Origin: Saprospiraceae bacterium
Lineage (GTDB): Bacteria > Bacteroidota > Bacteroidia > Chitinophagales > Saprospiraceae
Direction of reading: 5' to 3'
Assembly: GCA_028285085.1 (NCBI GenBank)
Contig: JANQQI010000027.1
Location: forward strand, 27,794 to 91,793
DNA: 64,000 bases
Both the position numbers and the translations under genes were made by a program. Shown here piece by piece: positions 45,993 through 54,838 of the stretch; positions within the stretch are counted from its first letter, which is position 1, and every line of letters starts with the position of its first letter. The notes beneath the pieces are model-generated. The model saw only the letters and a program-made list of their open reading frames with translations, made no database searches and had not been told where the DNA came from.

Positions 45993-46164
45993 TTTAAGAG
46001 CTTGTTTGGGATTTGTTCTTTAGGTCGAAAACTGACATTTTTTTGTTTAAACGAGACTCCTTTTGAGGAGCATAGCCGGAGGCTACGTGACGAAAAAGAG
46101 CTGAAGTATAAGCGAAAAAATGACGTTTGTAGATCAATTAATAATTTCCAAACAAGCTCTTAAA
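45993..46164 (+). repeat. Inverted-repeat element, copy B (172 bp)
   Basis: Perfect 17-bp terminal repeats: tttaagagcttgtttgg (45993-46009) and its complement (46148-46164). Internal hairpins: ctcct-tttg-aggag (46057-46070) and tagcc-gga-ggcta (46073-46085), followed by 'gacgaaaaagagctgaag'. It begins 6 bp after the stop of the hybrid regulator and may also act as its terminator. Confidence 0.88.
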
Positions 46165-46228
46165 GGTCTCACATCTCACTATAATGTCCGAAATTACATT
46201 TTAGGACGATTCACCTTACTTTCTACTC

Positions 46229-46236
46229 CATCTTTG
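46229..46236 (+). promoter_or_regulatory. Possible -7 element before the outer-membrane protein gene
   Basis: CATCTTTG, one base from TAnnTTTG, 131 bp before the start at 46367. Confidence 0.3.
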
Positions 46237-46366
46237 CATTATCAATTCGATAAAGCAGAGTAAATAATCATCGAATGATGATTCCTTTCCCCTTTACTAG
46301 ATGAACTAATGACAACGGGAGGTGCTTTGTAGGAATCGGATTTTTCAAAAAAAATATATTATTATC

Positions 46367-47017
46367 ATGAAAAATCTATTAACAGTTCTTTTATTTTTTT
46401 GCACACTTAGTGCTTTTGCTCAAAAAAACTCATCTGCGGACAAAGAAGCTGAAGTCACCCATAAGTACAGGATAAGTATACCTTATTTTGTTCCTGAAGG
46501 ATTGATCGTGGATTCCTGGAACGATCGAACCAGTACACAACACTTAGAGTTTCATATAAAACGCAACTTGGACAACAAGAACATTATAGGACTGAAGTTT
46601 GCCTCCTGGCGATTGTTTCAACCAATGGGCATCACGTGGTGGGATGGCCTTTTAGATAAGTTAGATGCTGAAAGTGAATTCTATCCTGGACATGTGCGAG
46701 AAAGAGGAATAGGCGTAACTTACCAACGTATGCTATGGAAAGGATTATTTGCAACGGTTGAAGTGTTACCGCAATTCCAAACCTATATGGATCTAGACGG
46801 CGATAAAATTGGAAATGATTTTAAACTGTATACTTCGTATCATCTTGGCTACCATCTGGCATTCGGTAAGAAAAAACGATTTTTCATAGAACCGCAAATT
46901 AATTGTATGTACTGGATGTTAGATGACAATGCGCCTGATGGATTTAAGCAGTTGGACGATAAATGGAGAGACTACTTTCTTTTTGAGCCACAAATTTACA
47001 TCGGGGTGAATTTTTAA
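46367..47017 (+). CDS. Putative outer-membrane beta-barrel protein
   Basis: A 216-residue exported protein; the ATG at 46367 (MKNLLTVLLFFCTLSAFAQ) gives a clean signal peptide, while the longer frame from 46322 does not. The mature part has amphipathic strands such as 'QHLEFHIKRNLDNKNIIGLK', 'LFATVEVLPQFQTYMDL' and a final 'FEPQIYIGVNF' ending in Phe, typical of outer-membrane barrels. Family not recognised. Confidence 0.6.
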   Translation: MKNLLTVLLFFCTLSAFAQKNSSADKEAEVTHKYRISIPYFVPEGLIVDSWNDRTSTQHLEFHIKRNLDNKNIIGLKFASWRLFQPMGITWWDGLLDKLDAESEFYPGHVRERGIGVTYQRMLWKGLFATVEVLPQFQTYMDLDGDKIGNDFKLYTSYHLGYHLAFGKKKRFFIEPQINCMYWMLDDNAPDGFKQLDDKWRDYFLFEPQIYIGVNF

Positions 47018-47019
47018 AC

Positions 47020-47067
47020 TATAGTCTGACAAATCAGGATTCATAATTCTTGGGTTGTCAGACTATA
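47020..47067. other. Long inverted repeat after the outer-membrane gene
   Basis: A perfect 13-bp inverted repeat (tatagtctgacaa / ttgtcagactata) with a 22-nt loop, 3 bp after the stop. No T run follows, so it may be a terminator-like structure or a target of a DNA-binding protein. Confidence 0.5.
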
Positions 47068-47103
47068 AGTACAAAACAACAAATAGTCTGTGCAGCAAAA
47101 AGG

Positions 47104-47172
47104 ATGGCGTTTTACGTAGATACAAACTATCAATTGCTTGGAAGAATAATCGAGACCATCACTGAAGATTAA
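47104..47172 (+). pseudogene. Fragment of a beta-lactamase-related serine hydrolase
   Basis: A 22-codon open stretch reads 'YVDTNYQLLGRIIETITED', which matches the Y-x-N box region ('YSNTNYxLLGxIIExxTG') of class C beta-lactamase-like hydrolases. Nothing else of the gene remains upstream. Confidence 0.6.
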
Positions 47173-47175
47173 AAA

Positions 47176-47295
47176 ATGATAAAAAACAAAAAAGCTAAAT
47201 AGGTTGTACGCATTTTGTTTCTTGTTGGAACAGCAATATCCATGTTTTTTGTATCATGGATTTTGGTAAAAGGCTTGGATTTTACCTCTACCTGA
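47176..47295 (+). pseudogene. Broken small membrane-protein frame
   Basis: One reading frame gives a helix 'ILFLVGTAISMFFVSWILV' interrupted by stop codons on both sides. It may belong to the same decayed gene as the hydrolase fragment. Low confidence. The rest of the gap to 47377 is AT-rich with no feature. Confidence 0.3.
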
Positions 47296-47377
47296 TACAA
47301 TTCAAGAATCAAATAAATTTCTTACATATAGTCAATATTAAAAAGCAATTAATGATCTAAAGAAAAAGAAGAGCCAA

Positions 47378-48604
47378 ATGTCAACTGATGATAAAAACGA
47401 ATTTCGATTCTTTCAAAGAATAATTGATGTTGGCGCTGATAAAGGCTTTTCAATCACTGAAATCAGGTATCTACGAGTAACGAATATTGCATCAATTCTA
47501 GGTGTAATATTTAATGCAATTTGGATGCTAATTTCAATTTATCTCACTGATTCCCCAATAATTTACGGAAGCAATGCATTGTTGGGCTTGATGTTTCTAA
47601 TTGTGCTTCTTTTTAACCAGAAAGGTTGGCGGGTACTGGCTTCCATGTGGCTTACTATTACATCGTATATATCGGTTCTCTTATTTCTTTATTTGCTGGG
47701 ATATTCGTCAGGCGTTGCGTTCATTTGTTTTTTAATAATTATCCTGCCCTACATGACTTTTCCACGAAAGGCAAGAAAATTAGCCCATGGTTTTAGTATA
47801 CTCCCTTGCTTGACATTGATTGTTACTGTATTACTTCAATCAAATATTAATGCTCATTATGAAGCAGTAGATCCCTATATGTCACAAGTAGTTAATATCA
47901 GTATAACTGGATTAATTTGTCTCGCACTTATATGGAGTATGTCTGTTCTAATTGATAGATCAGAGGAATCTTTAATGGCTGAACAGCAAAAATCAGATGA
48001 TCTTCTGCATAACATTCTACCGGTAAATGTAGCGAAGGATCTAAAAGAAACGGGTAGAACGATTCCTCAAAAGCACAAGAATGTGACTATACTATTTACT
48101 GACTTCAAAGGGTTTACGGAAATTGTAGCATCTATTACAGAAATCACTTTAGTCAATGAGCTTAATGACATTTTTGGACGGTTCGATGAAATCGTTGTGG
48201 AGGCAGGAGTTGAAAAAATTCAAACAATTGGTGATGCATACGTGGCTGCGTGTGGCCTTGAAAAAGAGATAGCTGAGCATGCTATTAATTGCATCATAGC
48301 TGCTCAAGAGATGTTATCCTACCTCGAGGAAAGAAATCAAAAAAATGAAATAAAGTGGAAAATGAGAGTAGGAATACACTCCGGACCTATTGTGGCTGGA
48401 GTAGTAGGGAAAAAGAAATTTAGATATGATCTTTTTGGAGATACAATTAATACAGCAAGCAGGATGGAGTCATCAGGAGAGTCTGGCAAAATAAATATTT
48501 CAGGACCGACTTATCAACTTATTAAAAATAACATCGATTGCGAATACAGAGGAAAAATTTATGCTAAAGGAAAAGGAGAAATGGAAATGTATTTTGTAAA
48601 ATAA
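47378..48604 (+). CDS. Membrane-bound class III adenylate cyclase
   Basis: A 408-residue enzyme predicted to make cAMP. Six hydrophobic helices (about 36-190) are followed by a signalling helix and the cyclase domain (about 233-408). Metal-binding Asp242 ('FTDFKGFT') and Asp286 ('IGDAYVA'), the adenine-recognising pair Lys280 ('VEKIQ') and Asp351 ('RYDLFGD'), and the transition-state residues Asn358 and Arg362 ('NTASRME') are all present; Lys/Asp points to ATP rather than GTP. The ATG at 47378 follows 'aagaagag'. cAMP receptor genes are not in the window. Confidence 0.9.
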   Translation: MSTDDKNEFRFFQRIIDVGADKGFSITEIRYLRVTNIASILGVIFNAIWMLISIYLTDSPIIYGSNALLGLMFLIVLLFNQKGWRVLASMWLTITSYISVLLFLYLLGYSSGVAFICFLIIILPYMTFPRKARKLAHGFSILPCLTLIVTVLLQSNINAHYEAVDPYMSQVVNISITGLICLALIWSMSVLIDRSEESLMAEQQKSDDLLHNILPVNVAKDLKETGRTIPQKHKNVTILFTDFKGFTEIVASITEITLVNELNDIFGRFDEIVVEAGVEKIQTIGDAYVAACGLEKEIAEHAINCIIAAQEMLSYLEERNQKNEIKWKMRVGIHSGPIVAGVVGKKKFRYDLFGDTINTASRMESSGESGKINISGPTYQLIKNNIDCEYRGKIYAKGKGEMEMYFVK

Positions 48605-48626
48605 ACTGTAGCTAACAATGGTGATC

Positions 48627-48644
48627 GTTGACAAACTAATGCCC
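48627..48644. repeat. IS end sequence, copy 2
   Basis: An exact copy of the 18-bp sequence at 43604-43621, here without its transposase; similar sequence continues for about 25 bp. Confidence 0.7.
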
Positions 48645-48778
48645 AAATAAATATAAAAATCGGTTTAAAATTCCGTATGTATCATAGATGTAAGGCATTA
48701 AAATAACCTATCTAAATTATTTTATCAATTTTCTCTCGAAGTATTTATTCCGACTGATAATTTTTATCGAATTTTCAG

Positions 48779-49300
48779 TTGCACCTTGATTTGTCATTTA
48801 TTTATTGCGAGATCAAACCGTATTATAACCATACTGGCAGACCGGGCCTTGAACCGGTGGTGTTTTTCAAATGTGTGTTGATTGGGTATTTGGAAAATAT
48901 TCGTTCCGACCGTGCTTTAGAGCGTATGATTCAGATGCGATTGGACCTTAGGTATTTTATTGGGTATGATCTGGATGAAACGAAAGCCTTAGACCTTAAC
49001 TAAGAGAAGAGCAGCTAAAAGTCAGCGGGATTTGGAAAAGATTACAAATATCCACAGGAAGAAATACTCGGCTTTGGACGACGGTAAAAAGTATCGACAA
49101 AACAAGCGTCGCTTTCTCTCCAATGCAACACTTCGCTCTGCGACTGATCCTAATACTACGCGTCGCCAAGAAGAGTAACAAACCCCTGATGCTGTGTTAT
49201 ACAGCGATGATGGGCGTGGATGCCAATGAAAAGCAAAAAGGGAAAACAGTTCTTATCAACTCCGCATACAGGACTGCAGAACTGGTCTTCGTCAGCTACA
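48779..49300 (+). pseudogene. IS1182-type transposase remnant, several breaks
   Basis: The first part reads 'TGRPGLEPVVFFKCVLIGYL' with 'RALERMIQMRLDLRYFIGYD', the N-terminal domain (DUF772) of IS1182/IS4-type transposases. After a stop at 49001-49003 another frame gives 'SNATLRSATDPNTTRRQEE', the middle region, again interrupted. No DDE core is complete, and the inverted repeats were not found. The remainder of the gap 48605-49675 is the IS end copy, this remnant and the GldN-like fragment. Confidence 0.75.
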
Positions 49301-49596
49301 CCATTTAAGTTTGATACTTTCTGAAAATTAACATGCTCTCGGCCTTCAAGTATGTCTTCAAATTCTGTTTCGAATATTAATGAATATGCTGCTTTAGGCA
49401 CTTCATTTTGACTAGAGCCTGTACTAGCGAAGAACAAAATAATGAAAAAGAGCATTTGTATTTTATAGAGCATAGCTTTGGGTGTTTACCTACAATTGAT
49501 ATAACTGGAATTGCTATGTATAAAGTATTTATTGAAGTATAATGCATGAATAGATACTTTTGCTTTTTGACTTTTCGTTTACGATTTTTAACACAG
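49290..49596. repeat. Duplicated segment, copy 2 (partner at 43290-43597)
   Basis: A copy of the 5' end and upstream region of the GldN-like gene, joined at 'gtcagctac' to the IS1182 remnant. Confidence 0.9.
49303..49473 (-). pseudogene. Truncated GldN-like gene, 5' fragment
   Basis: 57 codons nearly identical to the start of the gene at 42433-43473, including the signal peptide, then a switch into transposase DNA. The frame continues into unrelated sequence, so no functional product is expected, although a short secreted peptide could still be made. Confidence 0.85.
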
Positions 49597-49619
49597 GCAA
49601 ACGCTTGAAATTTGCTAAA

Positions 49620-49640
49620 TTAGCAATGATTAATTGCTAA
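49620..49640. promoter_or_regulatory. Possible operator before the AraC gene
   Basis: A perfect inverted repeat ttagcaat-gatta-attgctaa, 36 bp before the start codon of an AraC-type gene; a likely site for autoregulation or another regulator. Confidence 0.4.
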
Positions 49641-49675
49641 TGCAGATTGAACTGCACGATTGAGTAGGATGTATT

Positions 49676-50479
49676 ATGCAGACGACTATTATCTATCCAA
49701 ATAATAAGGTATTAAAAAAATACATTAAGTATTTTTTGTTTATCAAGAATGACGAGGCGGACTATGAGAAGAGCCACGTTAGCTATCCCAATACGAATCA
49801 TTGTCTGGGCTTATACAAAGGGAATATATTGACTCCTGTCTCCGAGCTCGAATATAAAGTCACTGAAGCTAGTGGATATCATAGCTATCTCACCGGTATC
49901 TATAATCGTCCTGTCACCTTTCACATGCACGGTGTTTTAGATGAAATCTGTATCGATTTTGAACCTATGGGTTTCGAGATTTTGACGGGTTACAAAGCAT
50001 CGAGCCTGGCGTTTGTCAATTCGATCGTGGAGAACTTGCTTCGAAACGAATGGAAGCAAATCTACGAACAGGCCTTTAAGTTTATCGATCCATTGAAGCG
50101 AGCCGAAGTACTGGAAGATTTCTTTTTGCGGCATTTGGTTGAAAAACACCGGTTCAAGTATTTCCCTTTTAATCAGATTTATGCCAAGGATGTGGATCAG
50201 CTACAGAAAGTATTCAATTTGAGCTACCGATCTTTGCATCGATTGTATACAGATTCAATGGGCCTGTCCCCTAAAGAGTTTTTGAAAATTTCCAGATTCA
50301 GGAAAAGTCTTGAAGCTCTAAAACCATCCGTCAAGCACGCCCATCTGGCCTATGATACGGGCTATGCGGATCAGAGCCATATGATTCGGGAGTATAAGAA
50401 ATACACAGGTAAAACACCACAGCAATTTTTGAAAAACTGTTTCACAATTGATGACAATGTCTGGATGAACGTCTACTGA
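49676..50479 (+). CDS. AraC-family transcriptional regulator
   Basis: A 267-residue cytoplasmic regulator. The N-terminal part ('MQTTIIYPNNKVLKKYIKYF', 'RPVTFHMHGVLDEICIDFEP') matches the DUF6597-type sensor region of many Bacteroidota AraC proteins; the C-terminal domain has 'LQKVFNLSYRSLHRLYTDSM' and 'LAYDTGYADQSHMIREYKKY', the two helix-turn-helix units. It may be cotranscribed with the M16 peptidase 68 bp downstream. Confidence 0.88.
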   Translation: MQTTIIYPNNKVLKKYIKYFLFIKNDEADYEKSHVSYPNTNHCLGLYKGNILTPVSELEYKVTEASGYHSYLTGIYNRPVTFHMHGVLDEICIDFEPMGFEILTGYKASSLAFVNSIVENLLRNEWKQIYEQAFKFIDPLKRAEVLEDFFLRHLVEKHRFKYFPFNQIYAKDVDQLQKVFNLSYRSLHRLYTDSMGLSPKEFLKISRFRKSLEALKPSVKHAHLAYDTGYADQSHMIREYKKYTGKTPQQFLKNCFTIDDNVWMNVY

Positions 50480-50547
50480 TAATTGGCAGATTTGTTCTAT
50501 CCTTTGGAGGGAATAAGCCATAAGATTGCATTTAAAATTATCTCTAA

Positions 50548-53490
50548 ATGCAAATGCTTATGCTTTTCAAATACCTCTTCCTGATGCTCTCGCTTGCTTA
50601 CAGCACGAGTTGTTTTTCTTACGCTTATTCAACAAATTATCGATTAGATAACGATTCCATTATAGATGCTATTCGGAGCAATGATCCCCTCAATTTGGAG
50701 ATGCATACGCTCGATAATGGCCTTAAGGTCTATCTCGCTCCGGATCATAATACACCCAGAATTCGTACCTCGATTATGATTAAGGCAGGCAGTAAAGATG
50801 ATCCCGCCAGTGCGACCGGGCTAGCCCATTATCTGGAGCATTTACTTTTTAAAGGAACAGATCGCTTGGGAGTGATCGATAGTCAAAAAGAGCAAGTACT
50901 CCTCGAACAGATTGAGGATCTTTTCGAGCAATACCGATTTACCTCAGATACCTTGGAACGGAAAAAAATCTACAGCAAGATTGATCAACTTTCCGTCGAA
51001 GCATCCCAATATGGCATGTCTAAGGAATACGATGACTTGATGTCAGAAATGGGGGCTTGGGGTGTGAATGCCTTTACGACCTTCGATCGTGTGGGCTATA
51101 TCAGCAATATCCCCGCAAACCATCTGGAAAAATGGCTAAAACTGGAGGTCGAACGTTTTCGGAATCCGGTTTTTCGCACCTTTCACACAGAGCTGGAAAC
51201 CGTTTACGAGGAAATGAATATGATTATCGATGATGGCCCGAGGCACTCGCTTTTTCAACTCTATGAGGTCCTTTTTCCCACCCATCAATATGGCTCACAA
51301 ACGCCGATTGGGAAAATCGAGCATCTAAAAAGTCCTTCGATCACTGAAATCAAAAAATACTTCGACACCTACTACGTGCCGAATAATATGGCTATCATTT
51401 TAGTGGGGGATTTTGATCCGAAACAAGCCCTTAAACTAATTAAAGCCACCTTCGGGACCTACCAAAGTAAGCCGGTTCCAAAAACGGGGTTCCCGGAGGA
51501 AGCACCGATTACATCGGTGTTGCGTAGAGATATCGTTTCGCCGGGCCCCGATCTATTGACGATAGGGTTTCGCTTCAAGGGTAAAGCCGCCTACGATACA
51601 CGAGAGTTTTTGCTCGTGACCCTAGTCGATATGATGCTCGTTAATGGCCGCGCTGGACTCATTGACCTGAATATTAATAAAGCGCAAAAAGCTCAAAATG
51701 TAGGGTCTTTTGTTCTGGGATTTAAGGATTATACGATGCACGTTTTCCGGGGGACGCCCAAGGAGGGCCAAAGCATGGATGAGGTGAAAGATTTGATACT
51801 CGAAGAAATAGAGAATGTTAAAAAAGGCAACTTCCCTGACTGGCTCATGGAGGCTTCCATCAATTATCTCGATGAGATTTCGATGCAGACGATGGAGTCT
51901 ATCGATGGCAAGTCGGGGCAACTCATCGAATCCTACACTTTTGAAGTTCCCTGGGAAGTGCAATCGCGAGAAATTGAACGACTCCGATCCATTACCAAGG
52001 AGGAATTGGTCCAATTCGCCCGCAAACACTATCACCGAAATAACTATGCGGCGATTTATAAAAAGAAAGGATTGGCCGACGAGATCAAAAAAATTAAAAA
52101 ACCGAACATTACACCAATTACGATAGTCAAAAACCAAAAATCGGCCTTCCGACAAGACTTGGAGAAAATCAAATCACCGGAAGTGTCAACTCAGTTTGTT
52201 GACTTTTCCAAGGAGATTGAGACCTTGACTTTAAAAAACGGTAATCCACTCTATGTGCATCAAAATAAAACCAATGATTTGTTCACCCTTAAAGTCAGTT
52301 TTAAGATCGGGCAGGGGAGTGATAAGCTATTGAGCTTAGCTGCTGAGTTATTGCCCTTCCTGGGGAATAGCCAATATGCTTCGGCGGAAGTAGCTTCTGA
52401 GTTTTACAAATTGGGGTGCCGGTTTAATGTCGTGACTGATGACCTACAAACGTCGATTTATCTGTCCGGGATCGGCCGAAACTTTGAAAAGGCAGCCACC
52501 CTTTTAGCCGATGTATTGAAGGATCTTCAAGCGGACGAAGAGGCAATGGCATCATTTCGTGAAACGGTACTAAAGAATCGAGCGGATGCAAAAGAAGCCA
52601 AATACCACATCAACAATCACGCGATTAAATATCTTTTATACGGCGATCAGTCCCCCGGGAAGAATGTGGTGTCGGCCGAAGAATTAGAGCGCATTACCTC
52701 CGCTGAATTGGTCGCAAAATTAAGGCAATTTTTAAAGCTGGAGCACAGCAGTTTCTTCTACGGCCCTCAATCGCCTCGTGAGGCAAAACGCATCTTGGAG
52801 CGTACCCTGGACAATCAAGCGGCTACCATTCCGGTAAAACGAAATACAGATTATACTTACAAGTCACCGAAAAACGACCAAATATTTCTAGTCAACACAG
52901 AATCAAAGCAAGTCAGTTTGATCTTTGCCTCTAAGCTAAAAAGTTATAGCCCCTATGAGACGGGGAGGATACTTTTATTTAATGAATACTTGAATGATTT
53001 AGTCTTTAAAGAACTAAGAGAGGCACGTGGCTTGGCTTATTCCGCCTACGGGAGAATTAGGTTCCCTGATTTTCACGATGGACACCATTATTTATTTCTA
53101 GAAGTTGGAACACAATCCGATAAATACCTGGAAGCGATTGAGGTGGCCAGTCAAATCTTGCGTGATATGCCCATAAAAGAAGCAGAATGGGCCTCTGCAA
53201 AAAAATCAGTTTTAGAACAGTTGAGAACGCTTCGAAGCACAAAGTTCCGATTGCTTACGAAATACGAATTGGCTTTGAATCGAAACATTGACTTTGATGT
53301 GTACGAACCGGCTTTTGAGGCTTTATCAAACATGAGCATTGATGATTTCAAACAATTTTATGAAGACTGGATCAAGAACAATGCTTTAAATGTCATGGTG
53401 GTTGGTGATTTGAGCGAGGTCAATCAGCAGCGTCTGCGGAAATTTGGCCAGGTATCGACGCTGAGCAAGCAAGATCTTTTCGGATTTTAG
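50548..53490 (+). CDS. Secreted M16 family zinc peptidase
   Basis: A 980-residue double-unit pitrilysin-type peptidase. The inverted zinc site is in 'GLAHYLEHLLFKGT' (His94, Glu97, His98), and the third ligand in 'ELETVYEEMNMI', about 75 residues on. The second half (about 550-980) is the inactive partner domain and ends with the typical 'VMVVGDLSEV'. The first residues ('LFLMLSLAYSTSCFSYAYS') are a signal peptide, so it acts in the periplasm. The ATG two codons later is another possible start. Confidence 0.92.
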   Translation: MQMLMLFKYLFLMLSLAYSTSCFSYAYSTNYRLDNDSIIDAIRSNDPLNLEMHTLDNGLKVYLAPDHNTPRIRTSIMIKAGSKDDPASATGLAHYLEHLLFKGTDRLGVIDSQKEQVLLEQIEDLFEQYRFTSDTLERKKIYSKIDQLSVEASQYGMSKEYDDLMSEMGAWGVNAFTTFDRVGYISNIPANHLEKWLKLEVERFRNPVFRTFHTELETVYEEMNMIIDDGPRHSLFQLYEVLFPTHQYGSQTPIGKIEHLKSPSITEIKKYFDTYYVPNNMAIILVGDFDPKQALKLIKATFGTYQSKPVPKTGFPEEAPITSVLRRDIVSPGPDLLTIGFRFKGKAAYDTREFLLVTLVDMMLVNGRAGLIDLNINKAQKAQNVGSFVLGFKDYTMHVFRGTPKEGQSMDEVKDLILEEIENVKKGNFPDWLMEASINYLDEISMQTMESIDGKSGQLIESYTFEVPWEVQSREIERLRSITKEELVQFARKHYHRNNYAAIYKKKGLADEIKKIKKPNITPITIVKNQKSAFRQDLEKIKSPEVSTQFVDFSKEIETLTLKNGNPLYVHQNKTNDLFTLKVSFKIGQGSDKLLSLAAELLPFLGNSQYASAEVASEFYKLGCRFNVVTDDLQTSIYLSGIGRNFEKAATLLADVLKDLQADEEAMASFRETVLKNRADAKEAKYHINNHAIKYLLYGDQSPGKNVVSAEELERITSAELVAKLRQFLKLEHSSFFYGPQSPREAKRILERTLDNQAATIPVKRNTDYTYKSPKNDQIFLVNTESKQVSLIFASKLKSYSPYETGRILLFNEYLNDLVFKELREARGLAYSAYGRIRFPDFHDGHHYLFLEVGTQSDKYLEAIEVASQILRDMPIKEAEWASAKKSVLEQLRTLRSTKFRLLTKYELALNRNIDFDVYEPAFEALSNMSIDDFKQFYEDWIKNNALNVMVVGDLSEVNQQRLRKFGQVSTLSKQDLFGF

Positions 53491-53495
53491 AGCTT

Positions 53496-53563
53496 GAACT
53501 GATTTAAACTTTTAGGCAGTTAGAATAAATTTAAATCAGTTCCTTATTAATTGATCTACAAAC
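53496..53563 (+). repeat. Minimal form of the inverted-repeat element, copy D
   Basis: A perfect 13-bp inverted repeat (gaactgatttaaa 53496-53508, tttaaatcagttc 53530-53542), close in sequence to the ends of copy C, with an internal region of only 21 bp. Directly after it 20 bp (53544-53563) are identical to the subterminal part of copy B ('ttattaattgatctacaaac'). It sits at the 3' end of the M16 gene. Confidence 0.7.
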
Positions 53564-53609
53564 AAGCGCTTAGAAAATTTACTTACTTTTTTATTTTGAT
53601 TATCAACTT

Positions 53610-53645
53610 CAGCCCCAATGTAATGTCATTGGGGCTGTTTTATGG
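53610..53645 (+). terminator. Terminator downstream of the M16 gene
   Basis: An 11-bp stem (cagccccaatg / cattggggctg) with a 6-nt loop and a 'tttt' tail. The small ORF across it (53551-53763) is not convincing. Confidence 0.75.
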
Positions 53646-53738
53646 ACATAAAAATGCCTGCTCGAAACCGTATAATCTAAAATTGAGATCCTTTAAGGAC
53701 AAAAAAGATTTCTTTTTTATGGGACGATGTAGTCATTT

Positions 53739-53746
53739 TATCTTTG
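53739..53746 (+). promoter_or_regulatory. -7 promoter element for the nuclease/phosphatase gene
   Basis: TATCTTTG, an exact match to the Bacteroidota consensus TAnnTTTG, 121 bp before the start codon. The -33 element is not clear. Confidence 0.5.
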
Positions 53747-53866
53747 TATCTTCCATGAATTAACAAAAAACACCCTTTTTTTTCCACCCTGTGAACATCC
53801 CTCACGCCTGTTTTTATTTCAGAGCATTTAAAAGTTGTCATTGTACATCCTTCTAAATCTGACAAC

Positions 53867-54838
53867 ATGAAACACCTTCTCATTGTATTGTTTAATTTGC
53901 TAAGCACGCATTTTTTACTGGGTCAGGAATTGAAGATCGCGACCTTCAATTGTGAATTTTTGATTAAGAGAAAAGTGCATGTAAAATTTGGCTTGCCGTT
54001 CGACCTTAGAAGTCAACCGGACTCAGTAAAACAGTTCTGGGCCGATGCTACAAATAGAGATCTGAAGTTTGAAGAGGCTGCCGACTCCGTCGCGAAACAC
54101 ATAAAACAAATTGATGCTGATATTATTGGTCTTACCGAGGTCGGCAATGAAGATGATGTAGAGGTGTTAGTCCAAAAAATAAAGAATTACGGATTGGATT
54201 ATAGATATGTAAGGGTTTGCAAATCTACCGATAGTAGTACCGGTCAGCATGTAGCTATTTTGTCCAAGCACCGATTGCGAAGAGTAGAATATGCATTTTC
54301 CGACAGGGGGCTATATTTTATCGAAGCAGATAAAGATGAAGTAAAAGAAACGGGAATTAGCAAGGGTATGAAGGCTACGGTAAAAGTTAGCGGCGTAGAA
54401 ATTAATCTATTTTTATTGCACCTCAAATCTGAACGAGGAAGCTACGAGAGCGATCAGCAACGAATCAAACAGGCTGAGATCATTCGAAATTTAACGCTGC
54501 CTTATATCAAGGATAATAAGCACGTCGTCGTGATGGGCGACTTTAATAGTGAAAAACGCCACGATGTACTGCTAACCTTAAGAGGGTTCAAAGATATTTA
54601 TGAAGAATTAGTACAGACAGGGGACACCTATTATTTTAAAGATTTTAGTACACGGTGGACTTACCAATTCCAAGGCAATAAAGAGCAAATAGATCATATT
54701 TTACTTTCCATCCCCCTAACCCGACTTTGCTATAGAAATACATCTTCCAGATTCGGCATTACCTCTACCATCATTGAAACGGATGACAAATTTGTTTCTG
54801 ACCATAATGCGTTGCTCGTTCATTTAATTTTCCGATAG
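53867..54838 (+). CDS. Secreted endonuclease/exonuclease/phosphatase family protein
   Basis: A 323-residue DNase I-fold protein with a signal peptide (ending 'THFLLGQ'). Motifs in order: 'IATFNCEFL' (Asn for metal/phosphate), 'IIGLTEVGNED' (catalytic Glu), 'FLLHLKSERG', 'VVMGDFNSEK' (Asp/Asn pair) and the final 'VSDHNALLVH' (Asp-His). The fold covers nucleases, phosphodiesterases and lipid phosphatases; this group is usually taken as an extracellular or periplasmic nuclease. It has its own promoter and stands alone. Confidence 0.87.
   Translation: MKHLLIVLFNLLSTHFLLGQELKIATFNCEFLIKRKVHVKFGLPFDLRSQPDSVKQFWADATNRDLKFEEAADSVAKHIKQIDADIIGLTEVGNEDDVEVLVQKIKNYGLDYRYVRVCKSTDSSTGQHVAILSKHRLRRVEYAFSDRGLYFIEADKDEVKETGISKGMKATVKVSGVEINLFLLHLKSERGSYESDQQRIKQAEIIRNLTLPYIKDNKHVVVMGDFNSEKRHDVLLTLRGFKDIYEELVQTGDTYYFKDFSTRWTYQFQGNKEQIDHILLSIPLTRLCYRNTSSRFGITSTIIETDDKFVSDHNALLVHLIFR

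Noticed and set aside
37818..46164. Copies A and B as a composite transposon carrying the genes between them
   Set aside because: They are in opposite orientation with different terminal sequences and 8 kb of mostly ordinary genes between them; independent insertions fit better.
53551..53763. 70-codon plus-strand ORF after the M16 gene
   Set aside because: It runs through a clear terminator hairpin and a promoter element, and begins within the repeat remnant.
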